Assembly: GCF_947494015.1 (NCBI RefSeq)
Contig: NZ_CANLTL010000017.1
Span: 1-64,000 of the forward strand
DNA from: an uncultured Cellulomonas sp.
GTDB taxonomy: Bacteria; Actinomycetota; Actinomycetes; Actinomycetales; Cellulomonadaceae
Reading direction: 5' to 3'
Length of the DNA: 64,000 bases
Shown here: positions 17,123-27,095 of the stretch, piece after piece
Position numbering within the stretch: position 1 is the first letter of the stretch
Layout: every line of letters begins with the position of its first letter
Translations under genes and position numbers: made by a program
Notes under the pieces: generated by a model
The model's input: only the letters and a program-made list of their open reading frames with translations
The model's database searches: none
What the model was told of the DNA's origin: nothing

Positions 17123-17602
17123 ATGCCCACCGCGACCCGACCCGACCCGGCCACGCCGACGTCGTCCCCGACCGCCGCGCAGTGCCGGCCCACCACGCTC
17201 GCCGGCGAGCTGCGGGTCGCGCTGGTCCGCACGAACCGCCGGATGCGCCTGGAGCGCAGCAGCGAGGAGATCACCGACGGGCAGTACTCGGTGCTGGCGG
17301 CCCTGTCCAAGCAGGGCGCGATGACCCCCGGTGAGCTGGCCGAGCGCGAGCACGTCCAGCCGCCGTCGATGACCCGCACCGTGGCGCGGCTCGTCGAGGT
17401 GGGCCTGGTGTCCCGCTCCGAGCACCCCACCGACGGCCGCCAGGTGCTCGTCACCATCACGCCGGCGGGCGACCAGGAGGTCCGCGAGACCCGACGTCGC
17501 CGGGACGCGTGGCTCGCCCAGCAGCTGGCCGGCCTGGCCCCCGCCGAGCGGGCCACCCTCGCCCAGGCCACCGAGATCCTGCGGAGGATCGCCACCGCAT
17601 GA
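17123..17602 (+). CDS. MarR-family transcriptional regulator
   Basis: 159 aa. A winged helix-turn-helix dimer: SVLAALSKQGAMTPGELAEREHVQPPSMTRTVARLVEVGLV (about 55-96; recognition helix PPSMTRTVARL) and the wing HPTDGRQVLVTIT. The basic, disordered N terminus of about 25 residues is longer than usual. -10 TAGACT at 17111-17116 places the transcript start near the ATG, so it is probably leaderless. It overlaps the downstream MFS gene by ATGA, which suggests it represses its own operon until a ligand binds. Confidence 0.92.
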   Translation: MPTATRPDPATPTSSPTAAQCRPTTLAGELRVALVRTNRRMRLERSSEEITDGQYSVLAALSKQGAMTPGELAEREHVQPPSMTRTVARLVEVGLVSRSEHPTDGRQVLVTITPAGDQEVRETRRRRDAWLAQQLAGLAPAERATLAQATEILRRIATA

Positions 17603-18954
17603 GTCCCACCTTCACCTCGCTGCAGTACTTCAACTACCGGCTGTGGTTCGCCGGCGCGCTGGTCGCCAACATCGGCACCTGGATGCAGCGGGTCGCGCAG
17701 GACTGGCTGGTGCTGACCCACCTGACCGACGAGTCCGGCGTCGCGGTCGGCGTCGTGACCGCGCTGCAGTTCGCGCCCGTGCTGTTCCTGTCCGTGCCCG
17801 CCGGCGTGCTCGCCGACCGGATGGACCGCCGCCTCCTGCTCGTCATCACCCAGGCGGCGCAGGCGGTGCTGGCCCTCGGGCTGGGCGTGCTCGTGCTCAG
17901 CGACCAGGCCGAGCTGTGGCACGTGTACGTGTTCGCCGGGCTGCTCGGTGCGGTGACCGCGATCGACGGACCGGTGCGGCAGACCTTCGTCGCGGAGATG
18001 GTGCCGGCGGACAAGCTGTCCAACGCGGTCGGGCTCAACAGCGCGTCCTTCAACGCCGCCCGCCTGATCGGCCCGGGCGTGGCCGGGCTGGCCATCGCCG
18101 CGCTCGGCATCGGCTGGGTGTTCGTGGCCAACGGGGTGTCGTTCGTCGCGACGATCGTCGCGCTGACCCGGATGCGGTCGCGCGAGCTGCACCCGATGCC
18201 GCACGCCAAGCGGCACGAGAAGGGCCAGATCCGGGCCGGCTGGGCCTACGTGCGCGGCCGCAGCGACATCGTCGTCATCATGGTCGTGGTCGGCGTGGTG
18301 TCCACCTTCGGGCTGAACTTCCAGCTGACCAGCGCGCTGATGGCGCGCACCGAGTTCGGCAAGGGGGCCAGCGAGTACGGGGTCCTCGGGTCCGTGCTGG
18401 CGATCGGCTCGCTCACGGGGGCGCTGCTGGCCGCCCGCCGGGAGCGGCCCCGGGTCCGGCTGGTGATCGGCTCCGCGATGGCGTTCGGCCTCACCAGCGG
18501 CGTGATGGCGCTCATGCCGACCTACCTGACCTACGCGATCGCCTGCGTGCCGGTCGGCCTGGCGTCGCTGACGATGATGACCGCCGCCAACTCCACCATC
18601 CAGATGAGCACCGACCCGGCCATGCGTGGGCGGGTGATGGCGATCTACATGATGGTGTTCCTCGGTGCGACGCCGATCGGCTCGCCCATCGTCGGCTGGG
18701 TCGGTGAGCAGTTCGGCGCCCGCTGGGCCATCGGCATCGGCGCGATCAGCTCGCTGCTCGTCGCGTCCGGTGCAGCGGTCTGGGCGATCCGGAACTGGCA
18801 CCTGGAGGTCCGCTACCGGGTGCTGCACCGCCCGCACCTGCAGGTCACCTACCCCGACGTGCCGGTCCGCGAGCAGCCGGAGAGCGAGGCCCGCTCCGCC
18901 GCGGAACGTGAGCTGCGCGCCCAGCAGGCGCGCGACGCCTCCAGCGCCGCCTAG
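17599..18954 (+). CDS. MFS transporter, EntS/MFS_3-like exporter
   Basis: 451 aa with 12 predicted helices. FRGALVAN-type opening (WFAGALVANIGTWMQRVAQDW), then the MFS loop signature GVLADRMDRR (about 70) and GPVRQTFVAEMVP are typical of the MFS_3 efflux branch. The C-terminal 50 residues are charged and cytoplasmic. It is cotranscribed with the MarR regulator by a 4-bp overlap, so its substrate is probably the regulator's ligand; that ligand is unknown. Confidence 0.9.
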   Translation: MSPTFTSLQYFNYRLWFAGALVANIGTWMQRVAQDWLVLTHLTDESGVAVGVVTALQFAPVLFLSVPAGVLADRMDRRLLLVITQAAQAVLALGLGVLVLSDQAELWHVYVFAGLLGAVTAIDGPVRQTFVAEMVPADKLSNAVGLNSASFNAARLIGPGVAGLAIAALGIGWVFVANGVSFVATIVALTRMRSRELHPMPHAKRHEKGQIRAGWAYVRGRSDIVVIMVVVGVVSTFGLNFQLTSALMARTEFGKGASEYGVLGSVLAIGSLTGALLAARRERPRVRLVIGSAMAFGLTSGVMALMPTYLTYAIACVPVGLASLTMMTAANSTIQMSTDPAMRGRVMAIYMMVFLGATPIGSPIVGWVGEQFGARWAIGIGAISSLLVASGAAVWAIRNWHLEVRYRVLHRPHLQVTYPDVPVREQPESEARSAAERELRAQQARDASSAA

Positions 18955-19024
18955 GCCCTGCCGGCCCCTGGGCGGCCCGGCCGGGTGTGCGACCCTCGTC
19001 CGCGTGGAGAACTGGGTGGACACC

Positions 19025-20806
19025 ATGGCGGAGCCGGCGGGCGAGGCGCCGCGCCGGCGGTCGCGACGGCCGGTGCTCGTGGCCGCCCTGGTCGTCCTCG
19101 CCCTGCTCGTCGTGGTCACGGGCTGGCTGGCGTTCCGGGGCCTGCAGGCCGCGACCTCGCTGCGGTCCGTGGCCGACGGCGCCCGGGAGATCCAGGCGGA
19201 CGTGCGCGCCGGGCGGACCGACGGCCTGGCGGAGTCGGTGGCCGCGATCCGGGCCGACGCCGCCCGGGCCGGGCGGGCGACGTCCGACCCGGTGTGGTCC
19301 CTCGCCGAGGTGCTGCCCGTCGTGGGGGGCGACGCGACCGCGGTCCGGGTCGTGGCGCAGGGCCTCGACGACCTGGCCACGCACGCCCTGACGCCGCTCG
19401 CCGACGTCGCCGAGGGCCTCGACCCGGCCGCGCTGCGCCCGGTGGACGGCCGGATCGACCTGGCCCCGCTCAGCGCGGCGGCACCCGCGCTGGTGACGGC
19501 GTCGCGGGTCGCCGACCGCGTGCAGGGCGACGTCGCCGACCTCGACCCGGCCGCGCTGCACGGACCGCTGGTCGACCCGGTCACCGAGCTGCAGGACGGG
19601 CTCACCGCCGCGGCCGACGCGCTGGGCACGGCGGCGCGGGTCGCCTCGCTGCTGCCGCCGATGCTCGGCGCCGACGGGCCGCGCGAGTACCTGGTGCTGT
19701 TCCTCAACTCCGCCGAGCTGCGTGCCCAGGGCGGCATCGTCGGCGCGCTGGCCCTGGTCACCGCCGACGACGGCGCCCTGGCGCTCACCGACCAGCTCCC
19801 CGGCAGCGAGGTGCCGCGGTTCTCCGATCCCGTGCTGCCGCTCACCGACGCCGAGCTCGCGATCATGGGCGAGGACCTGGGCCGCTTCGTCCCGAACACC
19901 GTCATGGTCCCCGACAGCCCCCGCGCGGCGCAGATCGCCGCCGAGATGTACCGCCGGGCCAGCGGCCGCACCGTGGACGGCGTCGTCCTGGTCGACCCCG
20001 TCGCGCTGTCCTACGTGCTCGGCGCGACCGGGGACGTGCACCACCCGGACGGCCAGACGCTCACCGCCGCGACGCTGGTGCAGACCCTGCTGCTGGACGC
20101 CTACGTCCGCGAGACCGAGGAGGCCGACTCCGACGCGTTCTTCGCCGACGCCGCCGGGGCCACGTTCCGGGCGCTCGCGGAGGGCGCCGGCGACCCGGCG
20201 CAGCTCGTGGACGCGCTGCGGCGCTCGAGCGACGAGCACCGCCTGTCGGTGTGGTCCGCCGACCCGGGCGAGCAGGCACTCATCCAGGGCAGCGCCGTCG
20301 ACGGGGCGTTCCTCACCGGCGGGCACGACGACGCCGTCGGCGTCTTCCTCGACAACGCCTCGGGGTGGAAGACCGACACGTTCCTGCGCAGCTCGGTGAC
20401 CGTCGAGGACGCCCGCTGCACGGACGGCCGGCTCGTGATGGACGTCGTCGTCGACCTCGCCTCCACCGTCCCGGCGGACCCGGGCGACCTGCCGCGGTAC
20501 GTGGTCGGCGACGGCAGCACCGGCGTGGCGGTGGGGGACATCCGGCAGCGGGTGTCCGTCTACTCCCCGGTCGGCGGGACGGTCGCCCAGATCCGGCGCG
20601 GCGAGTCGTTCCTCGGTGCGGCCGGCACCACCATGGCGGGCCGCGACGTGCGCGTCCTGACCGAGACGCTGGCCCCGGGCGAGAGCGTGACCCTGCGGCT
20701 CACCGTGACCGCCCCGGCGCCGGGTCCGCAGGTCGCGGTGTGGAGCACCCCCACCACGACCCAGCCCGGTCTGGCGAGCGCTCCCACCGGGTGCGGCGCA
20801 GACTGA
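19025..20806 (+). CDS. DUF4012 domain-containing membrane protein
   Basis: 593 aa. Unknown function. One N-terminal membrane helix (about 18-40) is followed by a large extracytoplasmic region. The DUF4012 domain (about 200-590) includes REYLVLFLNSAELRAQGGI and the segment around DGVVLVDPVALSYVLGATG. DUF4012 proteins occur in actinobacteria, often near cell-surface polysaccharide genes, as here. This arrangement resembles LytR-CpsA-Psr-associated proteins, but no LCP domain is present. ATG 19025 is chosen; GTG 19004 in frame is the alternative. Confidence 0.85.
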   Translation: MAEPAGEAPRRRSRRPVLVAALVVLALLVVVTGWLAFRGLQAATSLRSVADGAREIQADVRAGRTDGLAESVAAIRADAARAGRATSDPVWSLAEVLPVVGGDATAVRVVAQGLDDLATHALTPLADVAEGLDPAALRPVDGRIDLAPLSAAAPALVTASRVADRVQGDVADLDPAALHGPLVDPVTELQDGLTAAADALGTAARVASLLPPMLGADGPREYLVLFLNSAELRAQGGIVGALALVTADDGALALTDQLPGSEVPRFSDPVLPLTDAELAIMGEDLGRFVPNTVMVPDSPRAAQIAAEMYRRASGRTVDGVVLVDPVALSYVLGATGDVHHPDGQTLTAATLVQTLLLDAYVRETEEADSDAFFADAAGATFRALAEGAGDPAQLVDALRRSSDEHRLSVWSADPGEQALIQGSAVDGAFLTGGHDDAVGVFLDNASGWKTDTFLRSSVTVEDARCTDGRLVMDVVVDLASTVPADPGDLPRYVVGDGSTGVAVGDIRQRVSVYSPVGGTVAQIRRGESFLGAAGTTMAGRDVRVLTETLAPGESVTLRLTVTAPAPGPQVAVWSTPTTTQPGLASAPTGCGAD

Positions 20807-20880
20807 GTGGTGGCACGCGCCGTGGTGGTGCGCAGGCTTTCACCCGGCTGCCGCACGCACCGGGAGCCCCGACATGCCAC

Positions 20881-20902
20881 ACTCGGTCCTACTTGTCCGA
20901 GT
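20881..20902. promoter_or_regulatory. Inverted repeat upstream of the LAXTG protein gene
   Basis: ACTCGG (20881-20886) and CCGAGT (20897-20902), spaced 10 bp, with TTTT directly after. It lies 24 bp before the ATG. It could be an operator or a small attenuator hairpin; I cannot decide. Confidence 0.4.
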
Positions 20903-20925
20903 TTTCTGCTGTGCTGGGGGTCCTG

Positions 20926-21513
20926 ATGCGCCGCGCATTCTCCGTCGTTGCTGCCACGATGTTCGCCGTCGGCGGCCTTGCGGGTACCTCCGCGACCGCT
21001 GCCGAGCTCCCGCTGTGCGAGGAGGGGGACGGTTACGTCCCGGGCGAGACCTGCGAGTCCGTCGTCCTCGCCGAGCTGGACTGCCCGGACGGCGTCGCCA
21101 CGATCGACTACGACATCGCGGGGACCGGCGACGAGGACGGCCTCGTCGACGTGACCTGGACCGGCCTGCCCGGTGGCGACGTCACCGTCACCGGCCAGCC
21201 GCTGACCGGCACGCTCACCTGGCCCACCGGCGTCACGGCCGACGCGACGATCGTCTTCGGCACCACGCCGCCCACCGCGCTGCTGGCCGAGTACCCGTGC
21301 GACGACGACTCGGGCGTCGCCGCCGGTGGCGAGACGCCGACCAGCCGCTCCACCACCCGGACCGCCGTCGCGGCCCGCTCGGAGTCCGGCGTCCTGGCCC
21401 AGACCGGCGCGACCGGCCTGCCCATCGCCCTGGGTGGCGGTGCGCTGATCGTCGGCGGTGCCGCCGCCGTCATCCTCGCCCGCCGCAGCCGCCAGGCCGG
21501 CGCCGCCGAGTGA
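20926..21513 (+). CDS. LAXTG-anchored cell-surface protein (class E sortase substrate)
   Basis: 195 aa. A secreted protein expected to be covalently fixed to peptidoglycan. The signal peptide covers about 1-26 (cut after ATAA). The mature part (about 27-130) has four cysteines (CEEGD, CESV, LDCPD, YPCDD) that may pair. A Ser/Thr-rich stalk precedes LAQTG at 157-161, a hydrophobic helix (about 164-183) and a short basic tail RRSRQ. LAXTG rather than LPXTG is the motif associated with class E sortases of high-GC actinobacteria. No sortase is in the window. ATG 20926 follows GGGGG. Confidence 0.85.
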   Translation: MRRAFSVVAATMFAVGGLAGTSATAAELPLCEEGDGYVPGETCESVVLAELDCPDGVATIDYDIAGTGDEDGLVDVTWTGLPGGDVTVTGQPLTGTLTWPTGVTADATIVFGTTPPTALLAEYPCDDDSGVAAGGETPTSRSTTRTAVAARSESGVLAQTGATGLPIALGGGALIVGGAAAVILARRSRQAGAAE

Positions 21514-21541
21514 CCCCCGGCCCCTCCCCCAGGGGCTGACC

Positions 21542-21580
21542 GCGAAGGGGCCACGCGCACACCGCGCGTGGCCCCTTCGC
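21542..21580. terminator. Bidirectional hairpin terminator
   Basis: A perfect 17-bp stem (21542-21558 with 21564-21580) with a 5-nt loop sits between two convergent genes, 29 bp after the surface-protein stop and 20 bp after the MFS stop. No U tract. Confidence 0.8.
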
Positions 21581-21599
21581 TGCGTCCGGGACGGGGTGC

Positions 21600-22913
21600 T
21601 CAGGACCGCCGCTCGGCCCGCCGGCCGAGCAGCACGGCCGCGGCGCCGAGCGCGGTCAGCACCGGGACCAGCACGAAGGCGGTGCGGGTGCCGAGCCCGT
21701 CGGCCAGGGCGCCGAGCAGGAACGGCGCGCCACCGATCGCCAGGCCCACACCGAGGGACGAGCTCGCCTGCGCCTGGTCCGGACGACCGCCCGACGAGCG
21801 CAGCACGAGCGCGATCGTCAGCGGGTACTGCGCCCCGTACCCCAGCCCCGCCAGCACGAGCCCGCCCAGGGCGACCCCGGTCGAGGTCGCCGTCCAGGTC
21901 ACCAGCCAGCCGGCCGCCGCGACCGCGAAGGCCGCGACGAGGACCGCCTCCACGGGCCACCGGTTGAGCAGCGCGCCGACGGCGAACCGCATGACGGCCA
22001 TCGCCCCCACCAGCCCGGCGAGCGCGGCGGTCGCGATGCCCGGCCCGGCCCCGGTCCGCTCGGCCACCAGGTCCGCCACCCAGAACGTGGTCGCGTTCTC
22101 GATCGCGACCGCGGCGATGAGCGCCGACCAGAACAGCCAGTACGCCCGGGAGAAGCCGCGCGCACCGGGCGGCGGCGCGCCGGCGACGGCGTCCGGCGCG
22201 GGCGACGCGTCGTCGGCGGCCGGTCCGGTGGGTGCCGGCCCGGAGGCCGCGGGGTGGCCGAGCGCGCCGCGACCCGGCAGCAGCGTCACCAGGACCGACG
22301 CCACGACGACGAACCCGACCGTGGCCGCGACCGCCGGCCGCCAGCCCCAGCCGGCCGCGACGCTGCCGCCGAGCGCGAGCGGAGCGACCAGCCCGAACAG
22401 CGCACCGACGCCGTTCGCCTCGGACACCGCCGACCCGCTGGCCTCCCCGTGGTGCACCGCGAGCGCGGGCTGCGCGGCCGAGATCGCCAGCGTGCCGCCG
22501 AGCGCCGTGACCAGCGCGCCGGTCAGGGTCACCGCGATGCTCGGACCGGTCACCAGCACCACGACGCCCGCGGCCAGGACGGCGCCCGCGATCAGCAGCG
22601 CGGCGCGGCGACCGGTGCGCGCCACCAGCCGCGCGCTGACGAACGACGACGTCACCGTGCCGACGGCCATGGCGGTGCCGTGCAGCCCCGCCTGCGCCCC
22701 GGAGATCCGCTGCTCGGCAGCGATCAGCGGGATCGCGGGGGAGAAGCTGTAGAGCAGCCATCCCCAGGCGATGAAGTAGGTGTACAGCGAGAGCGTGAGG
22801 CGGTCCCGGTCGTGCTGCGCCGGCGGCAGCGTGGCGAGCCGTCGCCGGGTCGACGGACGCGGGGTCCCGCCGGGCGGCCGGCCCGGCGCCGAGGGCGCCG
22901 GGGTCCCGCCCAC
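21600..22913 (-). CDS. MFS transporter
   Basis: 437 aa. About 12 helices: SLYTYFIAWGWLLYSFSPAIPLI at the start of the first, the loop SARLVARTGRRAALL (about 95), and a central Pro/Ala-rich cytoplasmic loop (about 215-250). Substrate unknown. GTG 22913 begins 1 bp after the serC stop, so it is cotranscribed with serC. The N-terminal 35 residues are disordered, and a later start is possible. Confidence 0.85.
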   Translation of the reverse strand: MGGTPAPSAPGRPPGGTPRPSTRRRLATLPPAQHDRDRLTLSLYTYFIAWGWLLYSFSPAIPLIAAEQRISGAQAGLHGTAMAVGTVTSSFVSARLVARTGRRAALLIAGAVLAAGVVVLVTGPSIAVTLTGALVTALGGTLAISAAQPALAVHHGEASGSAVSEANGVGALFGLVAPLALGGSVAAGWGWRPAVAATVGFVVVASVLVTLLPGRGALGHPAASGPAPTGPAADDASPAPDAVAGAPPPGARGFSRAYWLFWSALIAAVAIENATTFWVADLVAERTGAGPGIATAALAGLVGAMAVMRFAVGALLNRWPVEAVLVAAFAVAAAGWLVTWTATSTGVALGGLVLAGLGYGAQYPLTIALVLRSSGGRPDQAQASSSLGVGLAIGGAPFLLGALADGLGTRTAFVLVPVLTALGAAAVLLGRRAERRS

Positions 22914-22914
22914 G

Positions 22915-25056
<2,142 letters not shown>

Positions 25057-25066
25057 TCACCCTCCC

Positions 25067-25084
25067 CACGGTGATCTCACCGTG
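25067..25084. promoter_or_regulatory. Palindrome upstream of the NlpC/P60 promoter
   Basis: CACGGTGA (25067-25074) and TCACCGTG (25077-25084) are perfect arms separated by 2 bp. The site directly upstream of the promoter suggests an activator or repressor site; the protein is unknown. Confidence 0.5.
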
Positions 25085-25122
25085 ACCGAAGCGTGACATC
25101 AGCGTGTCCGCTCGGGTACGTT
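25081..25122 (+). promoter_or_regulatory. Direct repeat and promoter of the NlpC/P60 gene
   Basis: CGTGAC occurs at 25081-25086 and again at 25092-25097, an 11-bp period typical of OmpR-family (e.g. MtrA) sites. GTGACA (25093-25098) also fits a -35 box, with TACGTT (25117-25122) as -10 after 18 bp. A bound regulator would thus overlap the -35. The transcript would start shortly before the riboswitch. Confidence 0.5.
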
Positions 25123-25165
25123 CGGCTCGCTCCTCGGAACCCTCCTCCGTGGGAGCCCATGCGCG

Positions 25166-25345
25166 GCACGCCTAACCCTGCCGGCGCGCGTGGTTCCGTA
25201 CGACTTCGCCGGCAGGGGCGGGGGACCCAAGAAGTGGGCGCTGGAGACGGCGTCCTTTGGGGTGAAGCCGGGCGGGTGTCGACAGGCACTCACTCGGCCG
25301 GGTGATTCTCCAACCCGAACCCGACAGCTCACCTCGTAGGCGTAC
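25166..25345 (+). ncRNA. Cyclic di-AMP riboswitch (ydaO-yuaA class)
   Basis: The leader matches the ydaO class. The closing helix ACGCCT (25168-25173) pairs with AGGCGT (25338-25343). Conserved blocks in order: CCTAACCCTGCC, GGCAGGGGCGGGGGACCCA, GGGGTGAAGCC, and near the 3' end CCAACCCGAACCCGACAGCT then CACCTCGTAGGCG. In actinobacteria this class controls wall hydrolase genes and, in most cases, c-di-AMP lowers expression. The RBS AGGAGAGG (25346-25353) lies directly after the closing helix, so ligand binding could also affect translation. Confidence 0.93.
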
Positions 25346-25358
25346 AGGAGAGGCACCC

Positions 25359-26189
25359 GTGTCCGTGAGCACCACTCGCGCCCGGCATCGCGCTGCGCGC
25401 CGCCCGGCAACCCCCCTGACCGACCTCGCGACCGCCGCCACCGGCTCGATCGCCGTCGTCGGCCGTCGGACCGCCGTCGCCGCGGCCTCCGCCGGGCTGG
25501 TCGTCTCGACCATCGCGGCCCCCGCGGGCGCTGCGCCCGGGACCGACGCCGCGGCGTCCAGCCTGCCGGCCGTCGACACCTCGTCCCTGACCGCTGCCGC
25601 CCGGGCCGCCCTCGCGGCCGCCCCGGTGGTCACCGTCGCCGCCGACGCGCAGTGGACGCTCGACGTCCCCGCGGTCACGGTCGTCAAGGACCCGCCGCCC
25701 CCGCCGCCCGTCGTGGTGGAGAAGAAGGAGACCCGCCGGTCGACCGCGGCCGCCTCCCGCTCCACGACCCGCCAGAGCGTGTCGGACCGCTCGGCGTCCG
25801 CCGAGGAGTCCGCCCCCGCCCAGGAGGCGCCCGCCGCCAGCGCCCCCGCGTCGGCCAACGGCAGCGCCATCGCCGAGATCGCGCTGCGCTACGTCGGCGT
25901 CCCGTACCGCTCCGGCGGCACCACGCCCGAGGGCTTCGACTGCTCGGGCTTCACGTCCTACGTCTTCCGCCAGGCGGGCATCTCGCTGCCGCGCACGTCC
26001 GGCGCGCAGAAGGGCGCGGGCACCGTCGTGTCCCGCGCCAACGCGCAGGCGGGTGACCTCATCTGGTCCCCCGGTCACATCAGCATCTACCTCGGCGACG
26101 GCATGCAGATCGACGCGCCCCGCCCGGGCAAGTCGATCCAGGTGCGCTCCATCTGGCAGAGCAACCCGACCTTCATCCGGGTCGGCTGA
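25359..26189 (+). CDS. NlpC/P60 family cell wall endopeptidase
   Basis: 276 aa. A secreted gamma-D-glutamyl-type peptidase for peptidoglycan remodelling. A long basic N terminus leads to an export segment (about 35-62). A disordered Ser/Ala-rich linker (about 115-165) precedes the NlpC/P60 domain (about 168-276) with catalytic C195 in DCSGF, H240 in SPGHISIYLG and a polar third position near IDAP. GTG 25359 follows AGGAGAGG; GTG 25365 is an alternative. Expression is under the c-di-AMP riboswitch upstream, tying wall hydrolysis to turgor signalling. Confidence 0.92.
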   Translation: MSVSTTRARHRAARRPATPLTDLATAATGSIAVVGRRTAVAAASAGLVVSTIAAPAGAAPGTDAAASSLPAVDTSSLTAAARAALAAAPVVTVAADAQWTLDVPAVTVVKDPPPPPPVVVEKKETRRSTAAASRSTTRQSVSDRSASAEESAPAQEAPAASAPASANGSAIAEIALRYVGVPYRSGGTTPEGFDCSGFTSYVFRQAGISLPRTSGAQKGAGTVVSRANAQAGDLIWSPGHISIYLGDGMQIDAPRPGKSIQVRSIWQSNPTFIRVG

Positions 26190-26205
26190 CCCACCGGTCG
26201 CTCGA

Positions 26206-26245
26206 CAGGGCCCCGTCCACGCCTCGGCGTGGGCGGGGCCCTGTG
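26206..26245 (+). terminator. Hairpin terminator after the NlpC/P60 gene
   Basis: A stem of up to 19 bp with one G-U pair (26206-26224 with 26227-26245) begins 17 bp after the stop. No U tract. Confidence 0.75.
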
Positions 26246-26428
26246 TCGTCGGCGGGCCGGGTCGACCTCGTGCCCGACGTCGTGCTGCGGGCCGTGCCCG
26301 ACGTCGCGCCGCAGGTGGTGACCGCGTCCGGGCCCAGGCGCGGGTGCGGGCGGTTACTCTGGCAACGCTTGCACTCCCCAGCCGGCCCCGGTCAGCCAGA
26401 CGGGTCCGCTGACCTGTTGGAGCCCATC

Positions 26429-26953
26429 GTGCTGATGCCCGCAGCGCCCCCCCGCCGGACGCTGCTGCTCAACGCCAGCCTCGAACCCCTGTGCGTGGTG
26501 ACCATGCACCGCGCGGTGCTCCTGGTGCTCACCGGCAAGGCGACCGTGCTCGAGGCCGACGAGCACCTGCTGCACTCCGAGCGCTCCACGCTGCCGGCGC
26601 CGCTGGTGCTGTGCCTGACCCGGTACGTGCACGTGCCCAGGCGCCGCACCGTGCCGCCCACCCGCCGGACCGTCCTGCTGCGCGACGGCCACCGGTGCGC
26701 GTACTGCGGCGGCGCCGCGGACACCGTCGACCACGTGCACCCGCGGTCGCGCGGCGGGCGGCACGAGTGGACCAACGTGGTCGCTGCGTGTAGCCGGTGC
26801 AACAACCGCAAGTCCAACCGGCTGCTGGCCGAGCTGGGCTGGGAGCTGGCGTTCACGCCCCGGGCCCCGCGCGGGGCCGCCGCCCTGCTGTCCGCCAGCG
26901 TGCGAGCCGACCCGTCCTGGACGGCGTACCTCGCCCGGGACGCCGCAGCCTGA
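26429..26953 (+). CDS. HNH endonuclease family protein
   Basis: 174 aa. A conserved actinobacterial HNH protein of unknown target. The N-terminal part has LLLNASLEPLCVVTMHRAV. The HNH domain follows (about 88-140): zinc-type CAYCGG, DHVHPRSRGG with the catalytic His, CSRCNNRKSN. GTG 26429 has TTGGAG 7 bp upstream; ATG 26435 is the near alternative. It is monocistronic. Wide conservation outside mobile elements suggests a housekeeping DNA role rather than restriction. Confidence 0.87.
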   Translation: MLMPAAPPRRTLLLNASLEPLCVVTMHRAVLLVLTGKATVLEADEHLLHSERSTLPAPLVLCLTRYVHVPRRRTVPPTRRTVLLRDGHRCAYCGGAADTVDHVHPRSRGGRHEWTNVVAACSRCNNRKSNRLLAELGWELAFTPRAPRGAAALLSASVRADPSWTAYLARDAAA

Positions 26954-27095
26954 CCCGTCAGCGCCCGGGGCGACAGTTCGCCAAGCGTCGGTGTGGTCAG
27001 GGTCAAATCGAGATGTGAGAAGTCTCCCTCTTCCGGTGCTTGTCGCGCGACACTGGGGCTGAGAGGGTCCATCCATCTCAACCCGGGAGGTAGCG

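Noticed and set aside
26429-26953. HNH gene as part of a restriction or mobile system
   Set aside because: No methyltransferase, integrase or repeat is adjacent, codon use matches neighbours and the family is broadly conserved in actinobacteria.
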